A stretch of DNA of 6,898 nt from Actinomycetes bacterium. Lineage in GTDB: Bacteria; Actinomycetota; Actinomycetes; Propionibacteriales; Propionibacteriaceae. The translations under genes and the position numbers were made by a program. Under the pieces are notes generated by a model. The model was not told the origin of the DNA and did no database searches. It saw only the letters and a program-made list of their open reading frames with translations. The stretch spans positions 1 through 6,898 of the forward strand of contig JAEXCA010000121.1 of NCBI GenBank assembly GCA_023393755.1. The letters are read 5' to 3'. Of the stretch, positions 5,034 to 6,898 are shown piece after piece; the first letter of the stretch is position 1, and every line of letters starts with the position of its first letter.

Positions 5034-6898
5034 TCAGCCGAGCGTGAGAGCCGCCACCTGGTCGAAGCTGCCCAGCCGGTACACCTCGACGCCGGCCGCG
5101 GAGGCCACGTAGAGATCGCCGTTCAGGGTGAGCCCACGGACGCCGTAACCGCCCTGCGGCAGCGTGGGCTGCAGCTTCTCCGCCAGCGAGAAGGCGCCGT
5201 CGGCGTAGCGGTAGATCAGGTAGCGCTGGGAGGGACGGTCGGAGCGCCACGACGCCGCGGCGAAGCCGATCAGCCCGGCTTCGGTGTCCACCAGCACGGC
5301 CTTGTGGTTGTACAGCGCCTCGGCGTCGTCGAAGGGCACCTTCATGGTCACCTGCTCGGTGACGTCGAACGGGTCGGAGGTGTCGAACATGCTCAGCTTG
5401 ATCCCCTGCATGGCGCCGTCGTTGCCGGCGTCGATCCCCAGGCCCAGCAGGCGCCCGTCCGACCAGGGGTGGAGGTAGGTGCTGAAGCCGGGGATCTTCA
5501 GCGCGCTCATCACCTGGGGATCCTCGGGGCGGCTGAGATCGAGGGCGAACAGCGGGTCGATCCGCTCGAAGCTCACCACGTAGCCGATCGGGCCCTCGAA
5601 GCGGACCGACTGGACCGACTCGTTCTTGGCCAGCCTGGGCAGCGAGCCGACCAGCTTCAGTTCCGAGTCCAGCACGTAGAGCGCCGGCTGGCTGAACCAG
5701 TCGCCCCGGGCGGTGCTGCCCGAGATGGTGACCGCCGCCCGCAGGTGGCCCTCGTACTCGTCGAGCGCGAACTGGTTGATCAGCTGGCCCGGGATCACGC
5801 CCTGGCCGGCCACGGTCAGGTCGCCGTCGCGCAGCGCGATCCGGGTGAGCCGGGTGCCCCAGACCTCACGCAGGTCGGGGATCCCGGCGGCCTTGCGCAG
5901 CTTCTTCGAAAGCGCCTTCTCGTAGTCGGGCGCTCCCAGGTAGAGGTTCTGGGCGTTGAGGTAGACGGTCTGCGACCCGCCCAGCACCGACTCGGAGTCG
6001 ATCCGCTCGCGCTTGGCCAGATCGATGCTGCTCACCACCGCGAACCGGGGTCCGTCCGGGTTGGGCAGGACGATGCAGTCGGCGGCGTCCAGTGGCGAGA
6101 TCGCGCGATCCCGGCTGACCAGCGGGACGAAGGTCTGCGGATCCTCCGGATCGAGCTTGCCGGATTCGGGGATGACGTGCTCGGTGACGAGATAGAGCAC
6201 GTCGTCGGCCAGTCGCGAGGTCAGGTAGGCGCCGCTCTGGCCCAGGCTGGTGAGGAACGTCGGCCGGGTCGGGTCGGCGACGTCGTAGAGCAGGGCCCTG
6301 GTCTGCCGGGCGTTGTACGGGACGTAGGCGGTCGGCTCGCTGGTGGGCAGCCGGTCCAGCACGGGCTGGTACTCGGTCACCAGGACGACCAGCAGGGTGC
6401 CGTGCAGCATCAGGTCGACCACCGGCCCCTGGACCAGGTACTCGTCGGTGGAGCGGTCCGGTCCGGCGGGACCCGCGGCGGTGTCGATCCGGGCCAGCTC
6501 GTGGGTGTCGGCACCGGCCGCGGAGACCAGCACCACCTGACTGCCGCTGGCCAGGAACAGCGTCCTGCCGTCGCTCTTGACCAGGTCGCCCTCGTCGATC
6601 CCGGCCACCTGGGTGTTGGTCTGGTAGGAATCGCCACCGGCGCCGTCGTACGCGGCCGTCGCCGCCATCGGGGCTGGGAACCTGCCGGCCTCCGCGCTGC
6701 CGGAAGCCGGGAACTCGATCCCGTACGACTGGTCGCCGTACCACCGCTCGGCGGCCCGGCTGACGGCGGCATAGAGGGTGGCGTAGTCACCGGCCGCCTT
6801 CGCGGTGAGTTCCGGTTCGTCAGCCTCGTCCTCCCCGGCCGTGCCCTGGGCCCCACCGGAGCGGGGCGGGTCGGCGAGTTCGATCGTACCGGTGGTGC
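5034..6898 (-). CDS. Secreted-type beta-propeller domain protein (5' end outside the window)
   Basis: 621 codons with stop are visible (620 residues), open to the window edge, so the start and any signal peptide or lipobox are missing. The first ATG in view (6668) is internal, because the frame before it is open and family-like (acidic linker, then YATLYAAVSRAAERWYGDQSYG). At visible residues 91-110, QTNTQVAGIDEGDLVKSDG matches the hallmark NVQVxGVDEADIVKTDG of the Beta_propel family: extracytoplasmic proteins with a C-terminal propeller distantly related to WD40. The rest is a run of beta-rich blades, with DLSRPEDPQVMSALKIPGFSTYLHPWSDG as a typical blade junction, ending EVYRLGSFDQVAALTLG. 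No catalytic motif is evident; function in this family is largely unknown. It sits 63 bp before ftsY, possibly unrelated. Single Cys in view, in DAADCIVLP. Confidence 0.88.
   Translation of the reverse strand, partial: TTGTIELADPPRSGGAQGTAGEDEADEPELTAKAAGDYATLYAAVSRAAERWYGDQSYGIEFPASGSAEAGRFPAPMAATAAYDGAGGDSYQTNTQVAGIDEGDLVKSDGRTLFLASGSQVVLVSAAGADTHELARIDTAAGPAGPDRSTDEYLVQGPVVDLMLHGTLLVVLVTEYQPVLDRLPTSEPTAYVPYNARQTRALLYDVADPTRPTFLTSLGQSGAYLTSRLADDVLYLVTEHVIPESGKLDPEDPQTFVPLVSRDRAISPLDAADCIVLPNPDGPRFAVVSSIDLAKRERIDSESVLGGSQTVYLNAQNLYLGAPDYEKALSKKLRKAAGIPDLREVWGTRLTRIALRDGDLTVAGQGVIPGQLINQFALDEYEGHLRAAVTISGSTARGDWFSQPALYVLDSELKLVGSLPRLAKNESVQSVRFEGPIGYVVSFERIDPLFALDLSRPEDPQVMSALKIPGFSTYLHPWSDGRLLGLGIDAGNDGAMQGIKLSMFDTSDPFDVTEQVTMKVPFDDAEALYNHKAVLVDTEAGLIGFAAASWRSDRPSQRYLIYRYADGAFSLAEKLQPTLPQGGYGVRGLTLNGDLYVASAAGVEVYRLGSFDQVAALTLG

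Overview
The window is GC-rich with strong G/C bias at third codon positions. It carries actinobacterial versions of SRP and ribosome-maturation genes: Ffh with an LQRPNAV motif and a long Lys/Pro/Ala tail, FtsY anchored by an N-terminal hydrophobic segment, and S16 with an Ala/Glu-rich tail followed by a KH protein and RimM. I infer a high-GC actinobacterium, probably Propionibacteriales. That rests on family resemblance remembered from sequence, not on a search. All genes I can support lie on the minus strand, so the window reads from right to left.

Layout in transcription order: (1) 6898-5034, a secreted-type beta-propeller protein (Beta_propel family), cut at its 5' end by the window edge. 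(2) A 63-bp gap with one copy of a 36-bp palindromic repeat. (3) ftsY (4970-3825), the membrane-anchored SRP receptor. (4) A 148-bp gap with two more copies of the repeat in opposite orientation, a TAGGAT -10 element and an 18-bp inverted repeat. (5) ffh (3676-2093), the SRP GTPase. (6) A 97-bp AT-richer gap with a promoter overlapped by two AAGTACTT palindromes 19 bp apart. (7) A tightly overlapping three-gene cassette: a 73-aa two-TM protein, a 140-aa four-TM protein and a 99-aa winged-helix regulator (1995-1056). (8) A 194-bp structured leader and promoter region. (9) rpsP, khpA and the first 48 codons of rimM (861-1).

FtsY and Ffh are partner GTPases of co-translational targeting to the membrane. 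The rpsP-khpA-rimM genes start the common ribosomal operon that usually continues with trmD and rplS. The regulator and membrane-protein cassette between these two housekeeping blocks looks like a self-contained, probably self-regulated unit.

The points most worth a second look are: replacement of the catalytic Asp of the Ffh G2 motif (DLQRP in relatives, ALQRP here) while FtsY keeps its Asp; three copies of a 34-36 bp palindromic element placed about 10 bp after the ftsY and beta-propeller stop codons; the AAGTACTT operator pair over the cassette promoter; a perfect 18-bp palindrome in the rpsP leader; and a perfect 16-bp stem inside the rimM coding sequence.
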